A stretch of 64,000 nucleotides of DNA from Candidatus Anammoximicrobium sp. Its GTDB lineage: Bacteria > Planctomycetota > Planctomycetia > Pirellulales > Pirellulaceae. How positions within the stretch are numbered: the stretch's first letter is position 1; each line of letters opens with the position of its first letter. The notes under the pieces were generated by a model. The model was given only the letters and a program-made list of their open reading frames with translations, did no database searches and was not told where the DNA came from. Positions 20,336-28,422 of the stretch are shown here, one piece after another. The translations under genes and the position numbers were made by a program. Location of the stretch: contig JAAYYU010000009.1 of NCBI GenBank assembly GCA_012515235.1, positions 1 through 64,000 on the forward strand. Direction: 5' to 3'.

Positions 20336-22267
20336 CTAATTCCGGCCTCGACCGCCGGTCGCCGAGGAGCCCGCGTCGCGAGTCAAGGGGACCGGATCTT
20401 CCGTCGGAATTTGTCCGCGCTGGTCCAACAGGATGCCGCCCGATCCGGTGGCGATCGCCTTGTCGACCAGCACGAACCGTTTCTTCTCCAGAATGTCCTC
20501 AAAGGCCTCGAACCACAGCCGCAACTGAAAGGCCTCCGCGGCCACGGCATAGGCTTCGCCCATGGCCACAAACTGTGAGGACTCGGCGGTCGCCTGGCCG
20601 ATCCGCCGGGCGGCGTCCACCCGCGCGGCGGCCACGGCCGCGTCGGTCTCCTCGTGGGCCTTTTCCAAATTCACCGCCTTCTCGCCCAGGGCTTCCACGC
20701 GGACGCGGTCGGCGTCGATCCGGGCGCTGATCACATCCAGGTAGTCGGCGGCCGCCTCGACCGGCGGATGGAGTCCCATCAGCGCGACGTCGACCACGTC
20801 GATCCCCAGCCGCTGGGACTGGGCGTAGCCGCGGAGCGTCTGCTCCAGGCGTTCGGCAAACTGCGCCCGGTTGGCGGTCAGCACCTCCATCAGGGTCGTG
20901 CCGCGCGTGTGCTCCATCAAAGCCCGATACGCATACGCCTCCAAGGCGTCGTCCGGATTCTGGTTGCGATACACGTAATCGAGGAACCGCTCCCGGTCCT
21001 CGTGGATCTTGTAGTACACCATGCAGCCCAACGCGACCAACTCGGAGCCGTCGCCCAACACCAGGGCAAACTCTTCGCTGGCGTGCTTCTTGCTCCACAG
21101 ATAACTTGTCTGACGCCCCGGGTTGCTGATGAACCCGATCGGCTTGGCCTCCACGCGTTTCACCGGATACCGCAGCACGCGGCCGAACGGCCAAGGCAGC
21201 TTCCAGTGCAGTCCGGGCGGCAGCGGCGCCGCCTGAAGCTGGCCACAACTCTCGCGGACGCCCAACTCGTCGATCCGCACGACCGCCAGACTGCTCAGAC
21301 CCCAGAACAAGACGCCAACGGCCAGCGCGGCGGGAACAAGCGAGCGGCGGACGAACTGAATCGCCCAGGAAGAACGGAAACTGACGCCAAAACGCCGCTC
21401 GATCGTATCGAACAGCACGGGCAGCGGGTTGCCGTGGACGAACAGGGCCTCGCGGACCAACTGCCGCAGCGGAACGATGACAACCGGGCCTTCGGCAGGC
21501 TGGCGCAACCAGACGATCAACAGCCTGATCACCTGCTCGCCGCCCGTGGCGACGATCCAAAGCAACAACAGCCGCCCGGCCCACACAGGCGCCGGCGGCC
21601 AGAGGAACCCCGCCAACAACCCCGCCGCCGCCAGCACACTCGCCCACTGGAGTTCTCGAAACACCAACGCCAGCCCCGCGCTTTCCGGCAACTCCCCGTC
21701 GGGCACGCTGGCAAAGGAACGGGCCAACACCAGCCACAGGCAGGAGGCCGCCAGGCAAACCACTGCCAGCGCGGTGGCCGCGCTGCCCAGCGGTTCCTCG
21801 GACGCCGGAAGCTGCGAAGTCCAAATCCCGCGGGCAGCCAGCAAGGCCAACAATCCCGTCGGAATCAACGCCAGAAACAGGTAGTGCAGCTTCAAGGCAT
21901 GATGCACGTTCCACGGCCCGCTCGGCTCGTCGTCCTCTTCGTCGGATTCGCTGTCCCACCGCGACAAGCCACGCCGCGACGCCGCGGCCTGCACGCCCGT
22001 TTCCGAACGCTGTTCCGCCAAGACCGCTTCCCGCCGCAGACGGCAAACGTTCAGGCACAGCCAGGCGGCCAGCGCGGCCAAGGCAGCGTCGAGGGCCAAC
22101 GCCCAGAGCACCAGCAGACCGTTCCCCAGGCCGTACCCGCCCGCCACCAACATCCCGCCCGTCGCCAGAATGGCCGACGCCAGAACCAGATTGCGATGCG
22201 GCCCGGCCAACGCCGGGTCGGTTGAAGCGCGGGATGGTTGGACGGGGCTCGTTTCACGCTTCGTCAT
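20336..22267 (-). CDS. Polytopic membrane SPFH protein (extended HflK-type)
   Basis: A 643-residue protein. Unlike ordinary HflK, its first 340 residues hold about six or seven membrane helices (for example LVLASAILATGGMLVAGGYG, YLFLALIPTGLLALLAA and VPAALAVGVLFWGLSSLAVV). Only then comes an SPFH domain (VRIDELGVRESCGQL, PGLHWKLPWPFGRVLRYPV, CMVYYKIHEDRERF) with a charged coiled tail (EKAVNLEKAHEETDAAVAAA). The family usually has one helix, so this is a fusion or expansion. It is the first of three neighbouring SPFH genes on the same strand. The gap to the upstream membrane-protein gene is only four bases, so they form one operon. It may scaffold the other two SPFH proteins in the membrane; that is inference. 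Confidence 0.8.
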   Translation of the reverse strand: MTKRETSPVQPSRASTDPALAGPHRNLVLASAILATGGMLVAGGYGLGNGLLVLWALALDAALAALAAWLCLNVCRLRREAVLAEQRSETGVQAAASRRGLSRWDSESDEEDDEPSGPWNVHHALKLHYLFLALIPTGLLALLAARGIWTSQLPASEEPLGSAATALAVVCLAASCLWLVLARSFASVPDGELPESAGLALVFRELQWASVLAAAGLLAGFLWPPAPVWAGRLLLLWIVATGGEQVIRLLIVWLRQPAEGPVVIVPLRQLVREALFVHGNPLPVLFDTIERRFGVSFRSSWAIQFVRRSLVPAALAVGVLFWGLSSLAVVRIDELGVRESCGQLQAAPLPPGLHWKLPWPFGRVLRYPVKRVEAKPIGFISNPGRQTSYLWSKKHASEEFALVLGDGSELVALGCMVYYKIHEDRERFLDYVYRNQNPDDALEAYAYRALMEHTRGTTLMEVLTANRAQFAERLEQTLRGYAQSQRLGIDVVDVALMGLHPPVEAAADYLDVISARIDADRVRVEALGEKAVNLEKAHEETDAAVAAARVDAARRIGQATAESSQFVAMGEAYAVAAEAFQLRLWFEAFEDILEKKRFVLVDKAIATGSGGILLDQRGQIPTEDPVPLTRDAGSSATGGRGRN

Positions 22268-22271
22268 CGGA

Positions 22272-22955
22272 CTACTTCTTCACGAACAACAAGGGAAAGA
22301 CAATGTCGCTGGTGCAACAGGGCATCCAGACCGCGAGGAACAGGAACAGCGCCGTGGCGGCGTATTGCCCAAGACTGAACTCGCCGCCGATGGCCATGGT
22401 CATGTGGAACAGCGACGCCCACGTGCTCAACAGGACGTGTCCGGCGTGAGGATACTTGGTGCGCGGCCAGAGTAAGCCCAAGACAATCCCCGCCACGGCC
22501 AAGGGATTGACCAGCCACCACTTTTCAAGGAACCCCAGATGGATGCCGCGATTGGGCAGGTTCAGCAGCACTTCGGCGACATAGGGGATCACGCAATCGC
22601 TCAACGTGGCGATTCCGACCGAGCCCACGTAACCGATGAACAACGTGGCGAGCAGCGAGCGCCGGCTGTGCAGGGTGAACATGGCGGTGGTCACCAGCGC
22701 GCTGAGCAGCACGTGCAACGGATGCAGGCCCCAGAACAAGCGCGTGGAAACCCACGCCGGAACATCGGCGGCGATGAACGTCACCAGGATGGCGATCCCC
22801 GTCAAGGCGCCGAACAACGTGAACGGCACGTGCGTTTTCAACTCTTGGCTGATTCTGGAAACAGCGCCGGCGGCCTCCGCGGGCGGGCCATGAGAACGGT
22901 CCGCCTGGTCCGCCAGACCAGCCTCCGGATCGGATCTCTGCTTGTGCGTCTCCAT
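22272..22955 (-). CDS. Hypothetical polytopic membrane protein
   Basis: A 227-residue protein with about five to six hydrophobic segments (FTLFGALTGIAILVTFIAAD, LHPLHVLLSALVTTAMF, LLATLFIGYVGSVGIATLSD, NPLAVAGIVLGLLW, TALFLFLAVWMPCC). A conserved-looking MPCCTSDIVFPLLFVKK forms the C-terminus, and histidines lie at helix ends (GLHPLH, HMTMAIGG), which hints at metal binding. The ATG at 22955 follows AAAGGCGA and is favoured over an upstream codon at 22982. No family is recognised. It is four bases upstream of the polytopic SPFH gene, so the two are probably co-expressed. Confidence 0.65.
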   Translation of the reverse strand: METHKQRSDPEAGLADQADRSHGPPAEAAGAVSRISQELKTHVPFTLFGALTGIAILVTFIAADVPAWVSTRLFWGLHPLHVLLSALVTTAMFTLHSRRSLLATLFIGYVGSVGIATLSDCVIPYVAEVLLNLPNRGIHLGFLEKWWLVNPLAVAGIVLGLLWPRTKYPHAGHVLLSTWASLFHMTMAIGGEFSLGQYAATALFLFLAVWMPCCTSDIVFPLLFVKK

Positions 22956-22998
22956 CGGTCGATTCGCCTTTCGTCTGTCCACCCAGCCAGCGAGCGCG

Positions 22999-23478
22999 TC
23001 ACGCGTCGACGTTGCTGAACAAAGACTGCGCGGTTTTCTCCAAGAACTTCCCCCGCGCCGACGCCATGACCCGTCCGTCTTGCACCAACTCCGCGGCCAG
23101 TTCGTGCAGCGGCCGCAAGGACGAAACGATCCAGGCCCGGACCTGGGCCGAACGATCTGTGATCACCGGATGCCGGAAGCGGACTCTCAAGTCCGCCGTC
23201 ACGCTGGCGTGCCCATGCGCAAACAGGCGGTTGATCATCGCGCCGTCCAACAGGGCACAGATGATCCCGCCGTGCAACATGGACGGGTAGCCTTCGAATA
23301 TCTTCTCACAGGCAAACGTGGCGGCGACGACGCCGTCCGCCCCCAAGCGGAAGTCCAGCCCCAGACCGTGCCCGTTCGCCGGGCCGCAGACAAAACAACC
23401 GGGATGGGTCTGCCGACGCAACGCCGAAAGCAGCGCTCCGGCGCGAGCGGGTTGCGTTCCGCTGCTCAGTGATCGCAC
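22999..23478 (-). CDS. PaaI-type hotdog thioesterase
   Basis: A 159-residue protein of the hotdog fold, with CFVCGPANGHGLGLDFRL, the active-site helix MLHGGIICALLDGAMIN and VTADLRVRFRHPV. Such proteins hydrolyse acyl-CoA thioesters in the cytoplasm; the acyl group is unknown. The N-terminal CFVCG pair followed by GHGLGL is typical of a PaaI-like branch. It begins with GTG at 23478 and overlaps the end of the NifX-like gene by 13 bases, which indicates coupled translation. Confidence 0.82.
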   Translation of the reverse strand: MRSLSSGTQPARAGALLSALRRQTHPGCFVCGPANGHGLGLDFRLGADGVVAATFACEKIFEGYPSMLHGGIICALLDGAMINRLFAHGHASVTADLRVRFRHPVITDRSAQVRAWIVSSLRPLHELAAELVQDGRVMASARGKFLEKTAQSLFSNVDA

Positions 23479-23804
23479 AAGTTCTGTCCCGATGCAAGAG
23501 TGCCGTTCAAATACGCTTGGACGATGTTCTCCGGCGTATTCCCCGGCGCACCGACCACGACCTTGATTCCGTTCTCCGCAAACAGCTGCTGGGCCCGCTG
23601 GCCCATGCCGCCCGCAATGATCACATCGGCGCCCTGCTGGTGCAGCCAGCGAGGCAACACGCCCGGCTCGTGCGCCGGTGGCGTCAGGAATGTCGTCTGC
23701 CGCGGCTGCCCAGTCGCTTCATCCACGTCGATCAGGGCGAACTCTTGACAATGTCCAAAGTGCAGACATAACTGGCCGCCCGCCATCGGGATCGCAATTT
23801 TCAT
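23466..23804 (-). CDS. NifX/NifB-type dinitrogenase iron-molybdenum cofactor family protein
   Basis: A 112-residue protein with the family pattern MKIAIPMAGGQLCLHFGHCQEFALIDVD, then ADVIIAGGMGQRAQQLFAENGIKVVVG. Small proteins of this fold bind iron-sulfur cofactors; outside nitrogen fixers they often accompany MinD-type ATPases with ferredoxin domains. Such an ATPase is present 770 bases upstream (24575-25444). Histidines and cysteines around LCLHFGHC could bind a cluster. It overlaps the thioesterase gene. No nif genes are nearby, so a role in nitrogenase assembly is unlikely. Confidence 0.85.
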   Translation of the reverse strand: MKIAIPMAGGQLCLHFGHCQEFALIDVDEATGQPRQTTFLTPPAHEPGVLPRWLHQQGADVIIAGGMGQRAQQLFAENGIKVVVGAPGNTPENIVQAYLNGTLASGQNLCDH

Positions 23805-23889
23805 CCGTTTTACTCCTGGGTCTACGTTTTAACGATTCGCTCTTCGTGTTCTTGAGCTGTCTCGAATTTCGTGCCGGAGATTCCCTTTC

Positions 23890-24306
23890 TCACAACGCTT
23901 CCGAAGTCTCGCCGCAACGCGGGGCTATCCGCGGGCGAGTTTCATAGTCTGCAATGGCGGCCTTCAACGTATTGGCCGCCAACAGCGCACAATGTTCCGA
24001 TTCTGGCGGCAATCCGCCCAGGGCCCGCAGCACGTCTCGTTGTTCCAACCGAGCCGCCTCGACAAGCAGTCTTCCGACAGCCAGTTCCGTCGCCATGCTG
24101 CCCGCGGCCCGCGAAGGCCCGCAACCGGAAGTCACAAAACTAGCCTGGACAATCCGCCCCTCGGCGATCTGCAGCCAGAATTCCATCGTATCGCCACAGG
24201 GCCCCGTGATGCGGGCATGACCGTCCCAACGGTCGAGCGGACCGTAGTTCCGCGGCCGTTGAAAACGTTCCAGAGCCTGAAACGACATGGGTTGCTGCAT
24301 GGTCAT
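23890..24306 (-). CDS. IscU/NifU-type iron-sulfur scaffold-like protein
   Basis: A 138-residue protein with the three cluster-binding cysteines of the U-type scaffold: Cys37 in GPCGDT (with Asp39 next to it), Cys62 in SGCGPSRAAGS and Cys106 in EHCALLAANTLKAAI. Such proteins assemble and hand over Fe-S clusters. It lies in a leftward group with a MinD-ferredoxin ATPase and a NifX-like protein, so the set probably builds or moves Fe-S clusters or a metal centre. No clear Shine-Dalgarno is visible; ATG codons lie at 24306 and 24300. Confidence 0.85.
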   Translation of the reverse strand: MTMQQPMSFQALERFQRPRNYGPLDRWDGHARITGPCGDTMEFWLQIAEGRIVQASFVTSGCGPSRAAGSMATELAVGRLLVEAARLEQRDVLRALGGLPPESEHCALLAANTLKAAIADYETRPRIAPRCGETSEAL

Positions 24307-24574
24307 ACTATCTATTACGATCGATCACCAAGAGAGTTCAGGAGGGCTTCATGAATGGGGCAGAGGGAACGGCACCCGCTATCGAGCAAGCCCGTTGGCA
24401 GCGCCCCCCAGCCCTGGTCAATCGCCCCTGGAAACGGCCCAATCTACCGCCCCAGCCGCAACGGTTTCCCGCCGAGGCCTCGTGGACCAGCCGCTCTGTC
24501 GCCCCGGCGGTGCTCTGCCCCCTCGGATCACTTGCCTCCCCGACCATCTACTTCCGCCCCAATCACCTTCGCCG

Positions 24575-25444
24575 TCAGGCCACTCCGCGGTTCTCCAGAA
24601 GCCGGTCTGAAGACACTTTCGCCAGCAAGCCAGCCACACGCTCCTGGAAACGCGGCACCGCAACCGCCGCCAATTCGCCCCGCGAGTAGGCCTCGGCCAC
24701 CGCACGGTCATCGGGAATTTCGGCCAGAATGGCGATCCCCTGCCGCCGACAGTATTCCCAGACCTCGCGGTCGCCTGCGTCGGCTCGATTGACGACGATA
24801 CCAAACGGCAACCGCAACGCCCGCGCCATTTCCACCGCCAGTCCCAAGTCGTTCAAACCGAAGGGCGTCGGCTCGGTCACCAGCAGCAACAGATCGGCGC
24901 CGCGGACGCTTTCAATGACCGGACACGAGGTGCCCGGCGGACAATCCAGGATGGCCAAGTCGGCATCCGTCGGCAACGCAGCCTTGACGGCCCGTATCGC
25001 CGGGGGACTCATGGCCTCGCCCACGTTCAGCATGCCGTCCACGAATCGCACGGAACCGCTCGCCCCCAGCCGCAGCCGTCCGACGCTGTGCGGCGCTTCG
25101 CCAATCGCCTGCTCGGGACACGCCAACTGACAGCCGCCGCAGGAATGGCACAACTCGCCAAACACCAGCACCGACTGGCCTACGCACGCGATCGCGCTGA
25201 AACGGCAAACCTCGCTGCAACGGCCGCACAGCGTACACCGCTGGTGATCGACCACCGGCAGCAGTCGGTCGATGGAAGACTCTCGCTCAATGGTGGGCTT
25301 CAGGAACAGATGCCCGTTCGGTTCCTCGACATCGCAATCGGCATACACCACCGTGCGACCAGCCTGAGCAGCGAGGTACGCCAGGTTGGTCGCGACGGTG
25401 GTTTTACCGGTCCCGCCTTTTCCACTTGCTACCGCAATCCGCAT
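24575..25444 (-). CDS. MinD/ParA-type P-loop ATPase with inserted double 4Fe-4S ferredoxin domain
   Basis: A 289-residue cytoplasmic protein. It opens with the deviant Walker A GKGGTGKT (8-15). Eight cysteines (70, 73, 76, 80 and 99, 102, 105, 109) then form two 4Fe-4S sites, inserted between the Walker A region and the ILDCPPGTS Walker B-like motif. This architecture is common in anaerobes and is usually found as a pair beside NifX-like and U-type scaffold genes; only one copy is present here. It probably uses ATP to load or transfer Fe-S clusters (family knowledge). It is divergent from the C_GCAxxG-type gene. Confidence 0.87.
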   Translation of the reverse strand: MRIAVASGKGGTGKTTVATNLAYLAAQAGRTVVYADCDVEEPNGHLFLKPTIERESSIDRLLPVVDHQRCTLCGRCSEVCRFSAIACVGQSVLVFGELCHSCGGCQLACPEQAIGEAPHSVGRLRLGASGSVRFVDGMLNVGEAMSPPAIRAVKAALPTDADLAILDCPPGTSCPVIESVRGADLLLLVTEPTPFGLNDLGLAVEMARALRLPFGIVVNRADAGDREVWEYCRRQGIAILAEIPDDRAVAEAYSRGELAAVAVPRFQERVAGLLAKVSSDRLLENRGVA

Positions 25445-25866
25445 GATGCTCCTTCGTTGGCCACTCGCCAGCCGGCTGATCGAACCGGGGGCTGATGCCG
25501 CCCGTTCGCCTTACGTTGGAAGCATTGCGCGTGCCAAAGCGATTGCAGTTGAGGCCCCAGGCGAACCAGGACGTGGGAAACGCCCCGCGTCACGAAACAA
25601 GGTTTCGCGAAGGCCATTTAGCCGGGAAGGATCATTCTCGACTGAGCAAAGTCGTTGCTCGGTCGCCCGTTCAGCAACAGGCCGTCTTGCAATCTGCCAT
25701 TCCCGCGGACGGCCATCTGTGGCATGATGCAAGAGACATTTTGTAACCAGCGGGTCCGCCCTGGAGTCTATCTACAATTCTCGATGCTTACGGCCAGCGA
25801 GCTGTCCTCGGTTTGTCGGCAGCCGCGGTCAGACGTAATTCAAACCAAGGATGCGAGAGCCAAAAG
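25445..25866. other. Divergent intergenic region (422 bases)
   Basis: This is the space between the leftward MinD-type gene and the rightward C_GCAxxG-type gene. No gene is supported; short open frames have no ribosome site and no family match. The second half is slightly AT-richer (around 25730-25790) and contains TACAAT, a possible -10, but no properly spaced -35 was found. It probably carries both promoters. Confidence 0.4.
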
Positions 25867-26265
25867 ATGACGGACAAGCCCGACGCGGTGAGTCTCTTTC
25901 GAGGATCCGAGCGGAACAACTGCGCACAGGCAGTTTTGAAAGCTTACGCGAACCTGGCGGGCGTCGATCAAAGCTGCGTCGAGCGGTTTGCGCGGCTGGG
26001 CAGTGGACGAGCTCCCCAGGGTGAATGCGGCGCGCTGTTCGCCGCAAAAGCCCTGCTGACCGACCAGGCCGCTCGCCAGACGCTGCACGACGAGTTCACC
26101 CGCGCGGCGGGTTCGGCGGCCTGCCGGCAAATCCGCCAACTAGGGCGTCTGTCGTGTCAGCATTGCGTCGAGACCGCAGTGGACTCAGTCTTCGTTCAAT
26201 TGAGTCAAGGCCAGATGCTCCGAAGACCGGCGAACTGCGAGGAAGGGGTCGTGCCGAGCGCTTGA
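25867..26265 (+). CDS. Small redox-active protein, C_GCAxxG_C_C-like family
   Basis: A 132-residue protein starting at ATG 25867 (MTDKPDAVSLF). Cysteine motifs include NNCAQAVLKAY (Cys22), CVERFARLGSGRAPQGECGALFAAK (Cys38 and Cys54) and, near the end, RLSCQHCVETAV. The spacing resembles the C_GCAxxG_C_C redox protein family, although the central GCAxxG appears as ECGALFA. Such proteins occur next to Fe-S or respiratory modules. The upstream gene is a ferredoxin-bearing MinD ATPase read the other way, so they may share control. The start is the first plausible ATG; the ribosome site is weak (GAGAG). The family call is moderate. Confidence 0.68.
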   Translation: MTDKPDAVSLFRGSERNNCAQAVLKAYANLAGVDQSCVERFARLGSGRAPQGECGALFAAKALLTDQAARQTLHDEFTRAAGSAACRQIRQLGRLSCQHCVETAVDSVFVQLSQGQMLRRPANCEEGVVPSA

Positions 26266-26305
26266 GGCCCCCTCCCTGTGCAGCGGCCGACCGCGGGCCG
26301 CGGCG

Positions 26306-27211
26306 TCAGCGCTTCCCCACGACTTCGCCTGCGGCCCGCGTACACAGGGCGTGGTAAACCTGTTCGTCGACCGTCTCCGCGACCAGGTGTACGGAGCCGT
26401 CGGCAGAGACGAATTGCGTCCCGGCCGGATGCAGGCTGCTGAAGTTGTGGAAGTACTGGCCCGGCTGATCCTTCGCGTTCGGAGGATAGGTGGCCACTCC
26501 CAGGATCCGGGCCGGCGCATGTTCGCCGCCGGTCACCTCGCCGACCCAGGTCGACGGCGCTAGCAGCGAGCACCGCTCGCCCACTACCAGCGTCTGACTC
26601 AACCCGTCCAAGATGTCTGCGAACCGCACGCCTCGGTTCAGGAAGAACGTGCCGTTGCCCTCGCAGGAACTGGGGGGCACGCAGACGTAATGGAAGTCGA
26701 CGGTGCCGAACACGCCGATATAGTTGCCCGTGGCCAACTTCACCGGCGAAAAACCTCCGCCGCTGCCCAGATACGGCCCGCCTCCCTGCAACACAAAGGT
26801 GTCGGATCCGATGTCGGATGGACAGCGGAACAGCTTGATCTTCGTCTCACGGGCCGCCGCGTTGACCGGATCCGTGATGGGCAATTCAAAGTGGATCCCG
26901 TCGGCGTACAGAGACGTCTGTTCCAGATACGGCAGAATAGCGCTGGCCCAAGACCAACCCGGTTCGCCGAACCAGTGCGGTTGTTTCGTGGCCGGATCAA
27001 AGGCCTGCCAGCCGGCCGGAAGACGCTGGAAGGTGTCATGATACATGTGCAGTCCCAGACCGATCTGTTTCAGGTTGTTGTTGCACGAGGTGCGGCGCGC
27101 CGACTCGCGGGCCGCCTGAATCGCGGGCAACAGCAGGGCGACCAGAATCCCAATGATGGCAATGACGACCAATAATTCGACTAACGTAAAACCGGAACGG
27201 TGTTTAGGCAT
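26306..27211 (-). CDS. DUF1559 prepilin-type protein
   Basis: A 301-residue protein that begins with a type IV prepilin/pseudopilin leader ([19 protein letters not shown], with the Gly-Phe cleavage site). The DUF1559 (SBP_bac_10) domain follows: [30 protein letters not shown], and near the end [16 protein letters not shown], the domain's H-x-DG feature. These proteins are hugely expanded in Planctomycetes, are exported and assembled by pilin-like machinery, and have no established function. The start at 27211 (MPKHRS) is fixed by the leader and by an AGGGGAT site. This gene is the strongest single lineage marker in the window. Confidence 0.93.
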   Translation of the reverse strand: MPKHRSGFTLVELLVVIAIIGILVALLLPAIQAARESARRTSCNNNLKQIGLGLHMYHDTFQRLPAGWQAFDPATKQPHWFGEPGWSWASAILPYLEQTSLYADGIHFELPITDPVNAAARETKIKLFRCPSDIGSDTFVLQGGGPYLGSGGGFSPVKLATGNYIGVFGTVDFHYVCVPPSSCEGNGTFFLNRGVRFADILDGLSQTLVVGERCSLLAPSTWVGEVTGGEHAPARILGVATYPPNAKDQPGQYFHNFSSLHPAGTQFVSADGSVHLVAETVDEQVYHALCTRAAGEVVGKR

Positions 27212-27311
27212 AAGCGTAATCCCCTCTCTCCAGAGTGCTTGCGCCGAACTGACGCTGCGCAGGCGCGCAACGATACTCAGCGATGGAGCAACCAAGAACG
27301 CGTGGCGAAGT

Positions 27312-27725
27312 TCACGCGACGGCGGGAGGCGCACGAATGTGCCAGGGACGCGGGAGCGTGCCGGCCGCCGCGCGGGGCTCGCCGACCGGCGCTTCCCGTA
27401 CAACTTCGACTCGATAGAGAAGCCTCAGACCGTCGTCGGCCATGTGCTTCTGGGCCAGCATCTGGCAGATCAAGCACCGCGCCTCGTCGTGCTCCGCTAC
27501 GGCGTCCGCCACGACGGCAGGGATTGACTCGATTCCGACTTCCCTTGCCTGCGTGCGAGCTTCGCCGCAATCGGTCTGACAGTGCCCGCAGGCTTCGCCG
27601 CCGCAAGCCGGCGACGGACGCACGTGGGCCCAGTAGCAGCGATGCACCTGGGGCGCAGCGGTCACCATCAGCAGGTAACCGGCCAAAAGCCCGATCGCAA
27701 TCGTTCGCCGCGTCTGCGCAAACAT
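27312..27725 (-). CDS. Small cysteine-rich membrane-anchored protein, DUF2946-like
   Basis: A 137-residue protein with one hydrophobic segment ([18 protein letters not shown]), probably a signal or anchor. Cysteine/histidine motifs follow: [23 protein letters not shown] and [16 protein letters not shown]. The last phrase resembles a motif in planctomycete proteins near copper or beta-lactamase-type regulators (from memory). The ATG at 27725 is preceded by GAGGTGAG; an alternative ATG at 27746 lies inside the palindrome upstream. Function unknown; metal handling is a guess. It is on the same strand as the DUF1559 gene and 100 bases upstream of it. Confidence 0.6.
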   Translation of the reverse strand: MFAQTRRTIAIGLLAGYLLMVTAAPQVHRCYWAHVRPSPACGGEACGHCQTDCGEARTQAREVGIESIPAVVADAVAEHDEARCLICQMLAQKHMADDGLRLLYRVEVVREAPVGEPRAAAGTLPRPWHIRAPPAVA

Positions 27726-27743
27726 CAGTCTCACCTCGCGAAA

Positions 27744-27761
27744 CATACTGCCTTTAGTATG
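27744..27761 (-). promoter_or_regulatory. Perfect palindrome CATACT-N6-AGTATG upstream of the small Cys-rich gene
   Basis: Two 6-base arms separated by six bases, 18 bases before the ATG at 27725, between the probable promoter and the ribosome site. The symmetric layout with TACT/AGTA resembles the operator style of BlaI/CopY-type repressors (TACTACA-TGTAGTA); that comparison is from memory and inexact. No such repressor gene lies in the window. Confidence 0.4.
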
Positions 27762-28422
27762 CTTGTGAGTGGTCGCTTCTGTCAAGCTCGCACTGCCGTG
27801 GCGCAAGCTCCCAGCCTGCGTCTGACGCGATGAATCGAAAGGCAAACAGGGTGCTTAGCCCACTTCTTGGCTCTGAAGACGCACTGCGCCGATCGTTCCA
27901 AGGGAAGCTGGAACCGTCCGGCGACGACTCCGGGCACGGTTAGGTCTTCGTGAAGGTCCTCCCAACGGAGCGCATAACCGCTGAACGAACAGAATGGCGT
28001 CCTTGAAGTTCCGCGTTTTTCGCAGGTCCGCCCCCGCCGAGTTCGCTCGATGGAGCGCTGACCTTGCACTACGGTGGTGTAGAATCGCCGTCGCACCGAG
28101 CAAGCTCGGCGGAGACGATGTGCAACTTCAAAGACTGGCGTCGCGGTCTGGCCCGACCGCTGACTCCGGCAGAAATGATCGCAGCGTTGCACGACTTCAA
28201 GGGGCATCTCCAATTCCACCAGCGCCGCGTTGGGTGTACACTCGGGCGCGTATGGAACGGGAATCCGCCAGGTGGATCGAAGGGCGGGCGAAACGCACTG
28301 TCCTCCTCGATGGCGGGCTTGCTCGGGGCCTTGCGGCCACATACCGCAACACTGGCCAGTTCGTGCTGCGGCTCGGCGCCCGATCTCAGAGGCGATCTGG
28401 TTCTTGACAATGGAGACTGGTG
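27762..28422. other. Gene-poor region between divergent genes
   Basis: About 660 bases lie between the leftward Cys-rich gene and the rightward gene at 28423. Overlapping short frames on both strands have no family resemblance and no ribosome sites. Nothing recognisable as a transposase remnant was found. A GGAGA ribosome site at 28412-28416 belongs to the next gene. Confidence 0.4.

Noticed and set aside
27762-28422. Several overlapping frames of 80-190 codons in the gene-poor pocket
   Set aside because: They conflict with each other on both strands and show no family or start signal.
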